This document shows positions 1-11,329 of a stretch of 64,000 nt of DNA, one piece after another. The notes under the pieces were generated by a model. That model was not told the origin of the DNA, searched no databases, and was given only the letters and a program-made list of their open reading frames with translations. Location: positions 280,474-344,473 of the forward strand of contig NMRA01000116.1 in NCBI GenBank assembly GCA_002633005.1, read 5' to 3'. The first letter of the stretch is position 1; each line of letters opens with the position of its first letter. Made by a program: the position numbers and the translations under genes. Source of the stretch: Phoronis australis. Taxonomy: Eukaryota > Phoronida > Phoronidae.

Positions 1-60
1 ATTGTTTCCCTGCATAATGCTTTCAACAGACCACGACACATAACATGCAAAATGCCTTAC

Positions 61-3000
61 TTAGCCATTTCGTGTCCTAGCCTCTCCTGCAAGGCTAGTT
101 CATCCAACTTGGCCCAGACATCTTCATTGCTGCATGTGCCACTGCTCAGTTTCTGTTTGGCAACTTCCTGTTGATGCTTTCTTACATTTTTCTTGTGTTG
201 CTCTAAAAACAGAAAACCAAAGCACATAAGCAGCGACACTTTATGGGGATCATGCAATTTGGGGAACAAATGCCAGAAAAATTGCAACATACTTGAGGAA
301 GACACCAAGGCAAAACAATGTGCTTCAAATAAAGAAAATTGGGCATTAAATTCATCTAGACTATCTAGCTAATTGGAACCATGATACAAAATATGAATCT
401 TTTTATATTTAGCCTATTTTTAAATAAAAAGTTTTTGACTAATTGGGCATCTAATGTAAAACTTATGTCACCACACAAATGAACACCTTCATTGTTACAC
501 TACTAATTGGTAACAACTTATTATCAAGAGCCAGGAACAACCCAAGTATAACTATCCTTATCAATACAACTACAATGCTTGGTATGTCAGCATTCACTTA
601 GTTTACCTCTCCATGCTTTTTCTTTTTCAGGAATATATTCTTCTGTAATTTCAAACACTCCGCCTCTGGACTGCAAAAACAGTATTAAGAGGAAATTAGT
701 AAAATATCACGATTGGTTAAAATTGACAATGCAGCACTTTACATTTCGTATTGCACACGCTTTTCATGATTTTTAGCAGTTATCAATAGCAAGACATAAC
801 TATAATATGAATATTCCCTTTAAGAATTTTTTAACTGAACAGAAGCAGAAAGTGTATCTTTATGTAGGCCTTTTGACCTCTGGGTCAAATGGCCAGAGAT
901 AAAATGTACATCAGTCCTGTTAGCTGGTAATGTACACAAGACTCTGTAGCATGGAGAATGGACCAATAATAATGTAATACCCAGTTTTCTTTGGAAACAG
1001 ATGTAGAAGCCAGCCAATTCAAAATTTAATCTTGTGTCTCAGCAAGTTCCATTTATATAAGCAACGTCTCAAGGGTAAACCTCCAAATTTAATTGTATTA
1101 ACAAAAGAAATTAACAGTTATTACTCCAGTGAAAAACATATTTATTCAAAAAATTTACAAATGGAAAAATTTACAAACAAGTGGTCACAAATGCATAATT
1201 TGATAGCAATGTAAGGATATTTTATCATTCCAAAATACTCTCCCCCCTCCTTTTTTTTCAGAGCCTTATACTACTATATTGTCTTGTATGTTTTTGTTTT
1301 CTTTTGTTAAATCTATTTCAAAATCCGGTTCACGTATATTTTTAACTTAGTAAACTTTATTTTCATTGAATTGTAAAGTAAGGCAAGGGAATCCCAGACC
1401 TTTGTCCTTACTTATGTTGAACTGGGAGAATAAAAAAAAAAAAATAATAATAATGTAATACCTCAGCAACATCCTTCAATTCAGAGGTGAACCCTATCCT
1501 CGACTCCAGTAGGTCCTTCTCAGATGACAAGTCCTTGAGGGTACTGTTGATACCTGAAATGTACCATGATACAGTAATGTACTTTACAAGCAAACATCTT
1601 ACCATTCTCAAACGAATGCATGCAGTAGATATCTTATGGCTGACAAGACTGTCTTAAAATACACAACACTTTTGTCCCATTTTTGTTCATCAGCAATGAA
1701 AATCAGGACCGTAAAATGCAAAAAAAACACATAAAGACAACACAAAGAGAATTTATTCACAGCATTAAATCAGAAAAACATAAGAAACTGATTTCTCTTC
1801 ACCAATACTGGGTATGACTTACCTTCTATCCGTCTATCTACTATTTCACAAGCCTGTTTAGTAGCTCTTTCAGTGAACCAATTATCACCTAAAAGCACCA
1901 ATACACGATTGGTATCCACAAGCTTTCCTGGCATAAATGCAAGACTGCCAAATGGGACCTGTAAAAGAGTCCATGTTTATTTAATCATGGACCATTCTAC
2001 ACAAATATTACAAAGGCCATAATAAATTTGGTTGAGAATTCTAAAACTTCATAAATGACCAAGTACAGCAAATGTTAACTGTAAACAAGAGTTGTAAACA
2101 GTTCCATGTTTTACCTAATTATGTATTTAAATGGTAAGAAACAAGAATAAGACCTGTAGGCCACATGAAAGTCAACAATTTGTTAGGTTGGGAACTACTC
2201 TATCAACAACATACCATTACATCATGACACAGCTTGTCTGGAAGAGTCTTCATTCTGTCTTTGAGAGCCAAGTAGTCATTCTTGTACTTTTCCCTGAAAC
2301 AAGGTACTCACAAGAGTTAGAGAATTTTTAAAGTACAGTGCAGTAACACCCATATCAAGCAAAGTCCAATGGTGGGTAAACATTTTTATTACAAAAGTAA
2401 TCTATGTTATACAATGTATGCAATGAAAAATAACAACTATTTGAGAAGACAAATAAAGGATCAAACCTAAAATATCAATAGACATAACCCCCACAATGTA
2501 CATAGTCATTATACATTGGACATCTAACGCCCATTGCCCTGGCTCCGGGGGGGTCACTCATATTGACAAAGTGCCCGCAGGCTTGTACCAAAAATTGCCG
2601 AGAGATCCCCTATTGTGGGTACCAGGTCTGTTAATCCAAACCCTTATTTGGGGTAAATTCAAGTTTCTGCCTCACCCCCTTTTGCAGGGCTGAGGCCAAT
2701 GCAGTGGGNGGTCCTGCAAAATGTGCTGAAAAAGTACCACCTACAATTTTTAGCACAAGCCTGCGGGCACCTTATCAATACGAGATCGAGTGATCCCCCG
2801 GACCCTGGCTCACCATCAAGTAGTGTTATGAACTTCCAGTTGTGGGTAATGCATAATCAATGAAGGCTTCTCTCAATCACTTGTCAGTGGGCAATTCGCT
2901 AATGGTTTGTACAAACGAACATGCTTCAGGGAAACAAATTCTGGCTGAACTGAACCAAGAAGAGTATACTTCTTCTAGACATTCACAACAGACTTGTTTG

Positions 3001-3310
3001 ATTGTGCATCGACGCTTAATACTTTTGGACCTCGGGCAATGGTATGGTGCCTGCCTAATTTTATTTATGTTAGTATCCAGGCTCCAACAAAGATTTAATT
3101 TTGGTTCTTTTTACGCTCGTAAATGAAAGCCAACCAAAGGTGAAACGTATCCAATTCTGCAATTTCTGGACAGTATTTCACATGTTCCAACTCCAAGAAT
3201 TTTGTTTTATAACATGAAAGTTTTGACTACCAAATCTGGATTTTCTCTTCTGTTTGTTGGATTGCAAGTTGTTCCTCTTCTTTGAGACGATTAAGATGCG
3301 AAAGATCCAT
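61..3310 (-). CDS. URI1: URI1-like unconventional prefoldin (RPB5 interactor), 3' end outside window
   Basis: Six exons were assembled on the minus strand, in mRNA order: 3310-3231, 2293-2215, 1958-1823, 1553-1462, 670-607, 202-61. All have AG/GT boundaries and the phases agree throughout. They give 593 nt, about 197 residues. The start is the ATG at 3310 (MDLSHLNRLKEEEQ). Exon 3 holds the family hallmark VPFGSLAFMPGKLV followed by VLLGDNWFTERATKQ, which matches the beta-hairpin region of human URI1 closely. Flanking helices (EKYKNDYLALKDRMKTLPDK and EKDLLESRIGFTSELKDVAE) fit an alpha-type prefoldin coiled coil. The last visible exon has EDVWAKLDELALQERLG, equivalent to the human KELWARLEELERQEELLG motif. 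URI scaffolds an R2TP/prefoldin-like complex that binds the RPB5 subunit of RNA polymerases. The last exon ends at a GT donor at 60-59, so the acidic and C-terminal parts lie to the left of the window. It is head to head with MRPL3. Confidence 0.9.
2544..2802. mobile_element. 259-bp TIR element (MITE) in URI1 intron 1
   Basis: Inverted ends begin TCCGGGGG-GTCACTC on the left and read TCCGGGGGATCACTC on the reverse complement of the right end. Both continue into a shared GTGCCCGCAGGCTTGT block. The direct repeat CCCTGGC (2537-2543 and 2803-2809, extendable to CCCTGGCTC if the last two bases are counted outside the element) flanks it and looks like a target-site duplication. A 7-9 bp duplication would suit hAT-like elements (usually 8 bp), but this is inference. 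There is no coding capacity. One N lies inside at 2709. Confidence 0.8.
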
Positions 3311-3619
3311 GTTATAAAAACTCAGACGTCAAATACAACAGTCAAAATTTCTGCCAAAGAGGTTCAACAACACCTAACATGGCAAAACATCACTTCAGAA
3401 TTATCCACCAGGTAGCGCCCAAAAAGCGCTTGTAACTAATAAAAATAGTAAAATAAACCTACAAAATGTAGACTGTATTTGCCCAAGCTGCTAACAACGT
3501 TTTAATATTAATTTACTAAATCCAAATTGACTATTATATACTTTCTATATAATGAAAATAATTGGAAAAACGACAGATAATGGAATTTATTTTATTTAGT
3601 TTGTGGGACTCAATTCATC
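3311..3619. promoter_or_regulatory. Bidirectional URI1/MRPL3 promoter region
   Basis: Only 309 bp separate the URI1 ATG (minus strand, 3310) from the MRPL3 ATG (plus strand, 3620), so both 5'UTRs and core promoters must lie here, unless upstream non-coding exons exist beyond the other gene's start. The stretch is AT-rich on the MRPL3 side (TATATA and TATATAATG runs around 3535-3553) and contains a CTCF-like core at 3405-3420. The MRPL3 start context ATCATGGCGAC also resembles a YY1-type ATGGC element, which is common at ribosomal and mitochondrial promoters. No transcription start can be placed from the sequence alone. Confidence 0.7.
3405..3420 (+). promoter_or_regulatory. CTCF-like motif in the bidirectional promoter
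   Basis: CCACCAGGTAGCGCCC is close to the bilaterian CTCF core CCACYAGRKGGCRS, differing mainly at one G-run position. It sits about 100 bp upstream of the URI1 start. Similarity was judged by eye, without a matrix score. Confidence 0.4.
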
Positions 3620-6600
3620 ATGGCGACTTCCATAGCTTGCGTGAAAAAACTGTGCTCAGCCTTATCAAACTTAACATTAAAGAATGCTGTTGCTCAAGTT
3701 ACGCGACAAGATTTAAATTTGGCTCCGAGGTAACGACCAAAGTACCATGTGATTATGCATTTTTTATTTCTAAGGAGGATATCCTGCCCCAATGTGGCTT
3801 GTCCAGTCCAAAATTTCTTCACTGTCATTTGAGTCTTCAAACCAACCTTGTCCTTTTATGAGACTCCTACAGCCGATTCCATAAAGGTGGTTTAAAGTTA
3901 AACCTGGTTTAAACAGGACTTAGACCAGGTTTAAAGATAATCTGCATTTCATAAAGGTGGTTTAACTTTTAGACCAGTGGTCTAGTAAAACCTGGTTTAA
4001 CTCCAGTTTAGACCTGGTCTAAGTTAGTTTTCATTTCAACAACGAGGTCTATATTCTTTAGACCTGTATTAGATCTTAAAACATGTTTAACTTTAGACTT
4101 GGTCAGACCTAGGTTTAACTGTCAGACTTGCATGGTATAGGTACAAGTGAATGATGCCGCGGAGTGCATTTGCGACGCAGTTTTAGAGCGAAAATGGACT
4201 ATTTTCAATATTCAGTTTTACTGTGACACAAGATCAAACTAAGCAGGAGCGGATCCAGGACTTTTTAAAGGGGAGGGGCGGTCAAGGACTTTTTGAAAGG
4301 GGGACCAAGTCAACAATTTGAAAATTATAGATTTGATATCACTAAAATCAAGGGAAAAAAGGGGGCTCCGCACCCCTTGTCCCCCGGTGATCCGCGTATG
4401 AGTAGACCAGTACTTGCTGGAGTGTGTCCTGCAGATTTCTCAGAACACGACTGGTCGAGCAGGGCGTCATCGTCGTAAGCGCTACGGATTTGACTAAAGA
4501 CAGCACCTTCTGATTCTTCTGACTGAGTTCCACCTCCACTGTTCTCCGATATAATGTTGCCAGGAAGGGTTCTTGCCCCGCCCCCCCCTTTGGCCGCGTA
4601 AATAAACACAAAAATGACAAGGAAATAAATTTGGGCAGTTATCATGTTATATCTAATCGGGAGCATGTTCTTTAATGTGTGTGTGTTGGGCACAGAAATT
4701 ACAGTTTTCCTCATGAGAAAAGCTTTTAGATGTTTTTCGTAAATGTCTGCACTGATTCTACTAGTGTATGCCATTATATACCCACGTGACCACGGTTTCA
4801 TTGAAGCACTTCAATAGCTTCTTTGTTGGGTTTATCGAGCTCGACACAGTGGGGTGCCTTTGATACTTTAAACCTGGTTTTACTGAGCTAGCTCCCTGGT
4901 CTAGCAAAACCAGGCTTTCAGACTCTTAAACCATGTTGGTGAAATGCAAGTCAGGTCTAAAATTAGACCAGGTTTAGGAACCACTTTTATGAAATCGGCT
5001 GCTAATGTCTAAATAACACTGCTGGTGTTACTGACCAACGACTAAAGGAAGACACTGGTTGTCCTTGAAAGTTGGATAAATGAGGCGAGACTTTCCTTGA
5101 TCTTCACAATTTTAAAGGGCAGCATTCGTGCAAAACTTGCACTGCAAGTTACCGTTAGGCGTTACACCACGCTCCCTGGAATTTTGCTATCGTGTCAGCC
5201 TGAACAGCCTTGTGTCTGTTGCTGAACTTATGCCTGAACCAAAATGATTTGGTGTATTCAATTTGGCATGAGCTGGTGAGCCAAACTGATGCCTGCGCCA
5301 AACTGAAGCTACCGTAAGTTCCCAAATTACTGCCAGTGGTTTATGTTTTTTTTGTACTGATATCTGAACCAAAATTGATGGTGGGTAATAGTTTCTCAGG
5401 ACATTTCCTAATGTGATAATCCTTATGATCTGCATACGTGACCACTCACTGTCATCAATTTCAATTCTGGTAACCATTAAAAAACCTACAAACCACTAGC
5501 AATAATTAGGATTTTTACGGTAGCTTCAGTTTGGCGCATGCATCAGTTTGGGCTTTAACCTGTCTGCCATACATTTCTGTTGAAGTGGATGTATGTGACA
5601 CCACTTGTACAGTTCTACAATTTAATTAAAAATTATGGTGATCTGACGTCTAGATCTCTGCATGAAGAGAAGTTAATTTTTATCGTCGACATTTGGGTGC
5701 ACGAACCTTAGAATTGTTTGCAGTCTTTTATTCATGTGTATGCTCTTATTTGTGTTTCAATAATTTCATTTAGAGTTTTTTTAACGTTTCAGAACCCTCA
5801 TAAATTACCAGCAGACTCGCGGAACCCGTCGGAGATCAACATTTCATTACTCAATATGGAGGCCATGGTGGCGTAGGAGGAAGGTGATGCGCAATGCATA
5901 TGAAGACATGAGTGTTGAGAACAAGGAATTCTTACAAGAGGTTGTGGCTGATAAATATGCTCATCTCAAAGACAGCCCTCTAAAGGATGCCCCGTGGCAG
6001 CGTGAACAGTGGACGTATCGGCCTATGTAAGAAGTGATGAAGAGATATGCACTGGCCGTGATCTTTATTTTCAAATGTTACGCTATTTTGTAACTTCTTA
6101 CTGGGGTCCATTTTATGAAAAATGACTTAAAAGGGAAAGTAACCATTTTTTATGTTACTTTCGATAAATATACAGATCCCTGTTTATCTTGGAGATACGA
6201 AGCAATAGAAAAGTGTACAGCTTGGTTCTGTATTCACTTCCATTGAGGAAACACAATGACCGACTGCATTCAACAGCAAATCGGTCATTGTATTTGCTTT
6301 TTGGAAGTGAATGCATAACCAAGATGCGGACCTATGTGTGTTATATTAGTCATATTTTCACTTGGATTAGGATGTGTGGCACTGTTCTAGTTTGTGCACT
6401 AAACTCTCCAGATGACTCGGATTTCACCGTACTTGAATAAAATCTCTTGGTCCTGATGGACATGTTTTACTGTACTAACTTTTGGTGGGGTGAGTTAATT
6501 AATATTTCTATGTTGCTTGGCATTTATCCCTACTGTTGTCAACAGTCGCCTTTTATCGTTTGCAAGGAGTGTCACCAACTTTCCTAATTAAATGCGACAC

Positions 6601-9600
6601 CATTTAGTTCTGGTATATGTTTCATAAAAACATTTAAACATTAGATGGCTAGATTGAATTATTGTCTGATATAGGCATGATGTTTTTTGCCTCAAGTTTT
6701 CAATTTGCCCAACACATGAAGTATTGAGGAATTTTACCCCAAAGTCTCCTGTAATATCTGTCACTGCCTGTGGGATGTATTTTGATTTGATGCCCAGGTG
6801 TGCATCACAAAGTTAAGCACTGGTGTGCTTTTCGCTGGCACCAGTCATTTTTTGCATTGTGGTTCATCTTGGTGTACACTACAGTCTTTCTATTCTAGTA
6901 CTATAAGAACTGGTGTGTTGGCCCTCAAGATTGGTGTTATTCCACAATGGACAAAAGAAGGCAGAAAATTCCACACAACAATGTTACAGGTGAATGCTAC
7001 AATCATTAGGCATTGTCTTACTTTTGAGCTATGTTTTAAGTTCTGTATACACTCTTGTATGGCTGTTGGAGTGTGTAGATAGTAGTCCAAAAGTTGTGTA
7101 CGACTTCTTCTGAATTGAATGAAAATCAGAAAGTTCTGTTTTCGATCACCAAGTTGTGTTTGGCATTATGCTAAAAAAATCAAGCTCAGAACACTTGTCC
7201 ACATACCGCAATTAGTGGTATGCAACAGTTGATTACAAGTCATATGCGAATAGTATGAGTGTAGACAGAACTTAAATGGAAACTAGTGATTCAGTTTTAT
7301 GAAGCCAGTTGTAATCGGTTGTTATTCCAGACTTTGCCCTTGTCATCCTAGACTTTTTGTACAAACAGCTGTAAACAATGGCCAGACTGTTACATAATCT
7401 GAACAACTGGTAGCCCTCTTCACTATTCTGAATAACTAGTAGCCCCTTCACTTTTTTATGTCCTCCAAGTTTTTTGTAGAACATTCCCACGGTGAGTGGC
7501 ATGTGATACCTGGTACCAATAATTTCAAATACTGTTTTTAAGTGTTTGAAACCTCTGGAACATTCTGTGATGTAGTACCCAATAACCAGTATTAGTAATC
7601 TTGTCAATGCTGTTGCAGATATTGCTATAAAAGGAATTTGTGGCCTTGCTTTTAGATATTAGATAACCACGTTGTGGACTATATACCACCCGAAGAGTTT
7701 GTCCTATCAGAACGGTGCAAAGACAGGTGGAAAGGTCGCGACATGAAAGGGAAGTATGGACTGTCTATAGTTGGAGCTGTCAGTAGTGATCCCCATCAGG
7801 TGTGTACAGTGAAGGCCAATAGTGGGATACAACATGCACACATGTCGAGAACCAGTTCGATGTCCGGTATTCAGTGAAATAACTGGTTCTCAAAATGGGG
7901 GCGCATTATATCCGACTATTGCCCAGTGAAGGGCACATGTCGAAATACTCTACATTAACACTGTCTTGGGTTCTAGTCTTAAGGGCTAAGGAACAGTTTG
8001 AGACCAATGTCACAATCGGAAGTAGTCAAAATCAAAAGTTGATTTTTGTGATGGAAGGCTGGTTTGTACCACTTTATGAAATACAAACTCTGGAATTTGA
8101 TAAAAAGTTAAAGGAATTGTGTGTTAGTGATGAACACAAGACTCTATGAAGTTTTACTAAGTGCAGGAACCTCGACAATCCTAACTCACCCTTATGTCAT
8201 TGCAGTTCACACCACAGTACAACGAACTGTTCAGGAAAGCTGGAGTGCCTCCTAAGAGAAAGCTGGCCAAGTTCCTTGTCACGCGGAATGCCAAAGTACA
8301 ACCAGGTACTGAAGCTTTGGTGGAGCCTGACTCTACTATGATCTGTTGTTCACTTAGTGCGCAAGTTAAGGAGAGATTGAGTGATAGTTTGAGTTTTGGG
8401 CTTATTGTAATAGTGTGGTTATTATTAAACATACAAAATGTGTAAAAACATTTAGTGAATAGTACTAAGGCAAAAGGTTCAAAGTTGTGTATACTGGTGT
8501 ACAACCTATGTGCTGATACGATAAACTTAGTACATTGTGGTGAGATAAATCTGTACTTGTTTTACCTTTGTTCTCATGAATTCATCGTCTCCCTGGAAAT
8601 TTTTGCCTCTTTTTGAATAACAGTCTTACCTAATGAAGCGATTTTTGGTATGTACTAGCCCGTCTTATTGTTATGCTGGATGGGAAATTACATCGACGTA
8701 TTTGTTCATTGCAGGTACTCCACTTAATGTGACACATTACAGGGTTGGAGATTACATTGATGTATTTGGAAAAACGTAAGTAGCACAAATTACATTATCA
8801 GCAGTGTGGTTCTGTGCTCTCAGTGGTCTTCAACAATATGTTCGTTCCTTTGACAAGTAAAAGGGAAATTGTTTGTTGATGGTTTCAGTACAACATAAAA
8901 GCAAAAATGTATTTAACATAACGTAAGTCCTCACTTGGATAATCGTCACTTTTTCGAAGTCCCAAAGGCTGCTCGTATCAATTGTCTTATTTTTCTGGAC
9001 AACTATAAAACATTTAATTGAAGTAATTACAGACAAATTGGATATTTGACTGGTAAATAACAAATTTAAAGAAATTTCGAGGATAACAATCAAAGCTAAA
9101 GATTTGTTTTTTTTTAATGTCTGCAAAGATTGACAAATACCTTAAAAGTTAACCTATACAGTAGTCGCGTGAGAGTTTCCATGTTTATAAATCTATTTTC
9201 CATTACAGAATCAGTCACGGCTTCCAAGGTGTAATGAAAAGATGGGGTATGAAAGGAGGTAGTGCTTCACATGGCAACACCAAGTCACATCGACGACCTG
9301 GAGCAATAGGTGGCGGGGTAGGTACTTTGTCTTGAAATCCTGAGCAACCGTGTCATTTTGGACTTATCCATAGGGTAATAAAACAATGGTCTTCTCATCC
9401 AGGACCATAAACTCTTTGTTAATCTGCATTTACTTACACAGTCCAAGTGGAACAGTTGTATGACTAAGAGCAGAGTTCACAAAGAACTAATATCACTGAC
9501 CTTGCATTTCAATTTCAAAAGGCCTAATGTGTGTGAATGATACCCATCATTTACAACCATCCATAAAATTCTAAGTCACTATGCCGATTACTTACCCCCT

Positions 9601-11329
9601 CCAAGGATGATCTGGAAGGTCTACAAGAGAAGCTCTTCACCTCGAAGGTACAAAATGTATAAACCTCAGTCAAGAACCTAACTGCGGGCTTGTAGCATGT
9701 TTCAGATTTAAACTGTAGTTTGAAAGGTTCAAGGCATAATTAAGCTTGATAACTTCACGGTTCAAATATAGAATGTCTCTTGAAACATAAAAAATTGTTC
9801 AAAAGGCTCGATTTTGATTTAAGAATTAAAATTAAAATGTTTTTATTAATTGTAAAGTATAAATTTTTTTGACATTATTAGCTGTGTTGGACATTTTCAT
9901 AGGTTTACATTTTGGGTGGCCAAGTATTTTTTTTCACAATCACTGGCAAGACTCCTGTACCTGGTTGCATGAAACAGTCCCAAAAAGGGACTCGGCTGAG
10001 TTCCCTAAATCTGCTGTGTGATTGTGGACTTGTGAAGATACTTGTTGTCCTTTCTCATGTTGTTATAGTCTAATTACTAAGTCTGTTTTCCATTGATTAA
10101 AATTGATAGTGAACTCTACTGAATTCTCAGTATTATTGAAAATAAGTAGGGATCTTTTCATGCAATCCCCCAAATTTAAGGACTAAATCCCTAATTTTTT
10201 ATTGAATTTAGTGCTCAGTTTTTAGTTATATTATTAGAAAAATATTACATTTGTGAGTATAGGACAAAACAAATACGCAAAAAGATTTAGGGAACTTAAC
10301 CGGCCACTGTCGTTTTGTGTGAATTTAAGGAATATTTACCACAATGCAATCGACTCTGCAAATCAATGCTCGATTTTTTCTCATTGTTAGTTCAGTGGAC
10401 GTCTGTTAAATAGCGCATGATATTGTTCATTGTAATGATATTTTAGTGTGAGAGTGAATGGCAGTACAGAATGGTATTGTGACAAGCATGTCAGTTTTGA
10501 AGTAATATTGTCTAAAATGTTTCAGTTACTGTGTTTGTTTTACATCTTTTGTTGTCATTCCAGCACCTTCAGGTTTATGTACTTTCATTGTCCTACATGA
10601 AACTTGACTTTTTATGAATAACTGTATTATTTCAGAAAAAGCATGGTGTTTGGAAAGGCAAAAAAATGCCCGGTCGAATGGGTGGAGACATGAGTCGACT
10701 GAGAGGACTTAGGGTAGGTTGTTTTCCTGGCCACCGTGGGCAATGTGGAAACACTAGGAGATTCTATTGGGCGATAAGAGTTAAGAGTCACTCAAGGATG
10801 GGATAGTGGCCTGTACTTGAATTTCGTTGTTTTTGCAAACTTAAGCTTTGTGTACTGCTGAAGCTAATTGGAACATGTTGAAAAGTGCGTCCATTACTGC
10901 TACTCATGTATACGTCTAGTACAGTGATGCAGCGATGATTGAACATCAAAACTTCATGTTGCCAAGACGAATCGAGTACCAAACTACCTGGTAGACATAA
11001 CTGAATATTATATTAGCCTCTATGACCTTAATCTCCAAATTTATGTTATTATGTAGTTACATGTTGACACCTTGCAGATCTGGAGGATTAACACGCGACA
11101 CAACATCCTATATGTTCATGGTCCCAACATTCCCGGACCGTGTCACTCTTATGTAAAGGTTGTCGATACAGTTCTCAAATACCGAAAGGAACGCCTCAGA
11201 GATGATCCACCCCCCTGCCCCACTGCCTACCCAGAAGACTTCACAGAACCACTCCCAGAGGAGATCTTTCACGAGGACCTGTTTCAGTTCACATCGGAAA
11301 CAATTCAGTTTGCCGATACAGCTAAGTAA
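3620..11329 (+). CDS. MRPL3: Mitochondrial large-subunit ribosomal protein L3 (uL3m), complete
   Basis: Nine exons: 3620-3729, 5793-6026, 6899-6989, 7656-7799, 8206-8305, 8715-8775, 9209-9317, 10636-10713, 11078-11329. All splice sites are GT-AG, the phases join without error, and the product is 392 aa ending at TAA (11327-11329). The first exon encodes a basic, hydroxylated N-terminus ([18 protein letters not shown]) that fits a mitochondrial presequence. Family blocks are clear: [15 protein letters not shown] (about residues 129-143), the L3 signature region [20 protein letters not shown] (about 239-257), [27 protein letters not shown], and [15 protein letters not shown]. The protein belongs to the mitoribosomal large subunit near the tunnel exit. 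It is somewhat longer than human MRPL3 (348 aa), mainly because of extra residues in exons 2 and 4. The signature has Ser where human L3m has Gly (TISHG versus TIGKG). A possible ATTAAA poly(A) signal lies at 11585-11590. Introns 1, 2 and 4 carry mobile elements. Confidence 0.95.
3870..5001. mobile_element. Harbinger-like non-autonomous DNA transposon in MRPL3 intron 1
   Basis: The left end CAGCCGATTCCATAAAGGTG is matched in inverse by the right end (reverse complement CAGCCGATTTCATAAAAGTG). Both are followed by arrays of the words AAACCTGGT and AGACCAGG in alternating orientation. A 3-bp CTA duplication flanks the element (3867-3869 and 5002-5004). A 3-bp duplication and this subterminal word structure are typical of PIF/Harbinger elements, although their usual site is TWA. 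The element is 1132 bp. The interior (about 4243-4480) holds a second, G-rich inverted sequence with GGATCCAGGACTTTTT and CTCCGCACCCCTTG words, probably a nested insertion. A 158-codon open frame on the minus strand (4801-4325) lies inside it and shows no domain I recognise. Confidence 0.75.
6221..6323. mobile_element. 103-bp hairpin (MITE-like) in MRPL3 intron 2
   Basis: The two halves are inverted copies: CTTGGTTCTGTATTCACTTC on the left pairs with GAAGTGAATGCATAACCAAG on the right, and the inner block CAATGACCGA pairs with TCGGTCATTG. The arms are about 45-50 bp with a loop of only a few bases. It could be a fold-back MITE or, if transcribed with the intron, a long RNA stem. Confidence 0.7.
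7817..7921. mobile_element. Palindromic MITE, copy 1 (MRPL3 intron 4)
   Basis: This 105-bp element begins CAATAGTGGGATAC and ends in the inverse TATATCCGACTATTG. It has an inner inverted pair GAGAACCAGTT / AACTGGTTCTC. The same order of blocks recurs at 24953-25059, which identifies it as a mobile family rather than a chance palindrome. Confidence 0.75.
9375..9610 (+). repeat. Dispersed repeat family R2, copy 1 (MRPL3 intron 6)
   Basis: It shares an extended, diverged similarity with 46975-47225. Both run through GTAATAAAA, CCAGGACCATAAA, TTGTTAA, AAGAGCAGAGTTCAC, AAGAACT, TGACATTGCAT-like words, TGTGTGTGAA, AAAATTCTAAG and CACTATGC, in the same order. A reverse-oriented piece lies at 17085-17222 and a short piece at 22330-22390. 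No coding capacity was seen. Confidence 0.65.

Noticed and set aside
4325-4801. 158-codon open frame on the minus strand
   Set aside because: It lies wholly inside the Harbinger-like element, overlaps another open frame on the same strand, and shows no domain or splice context.
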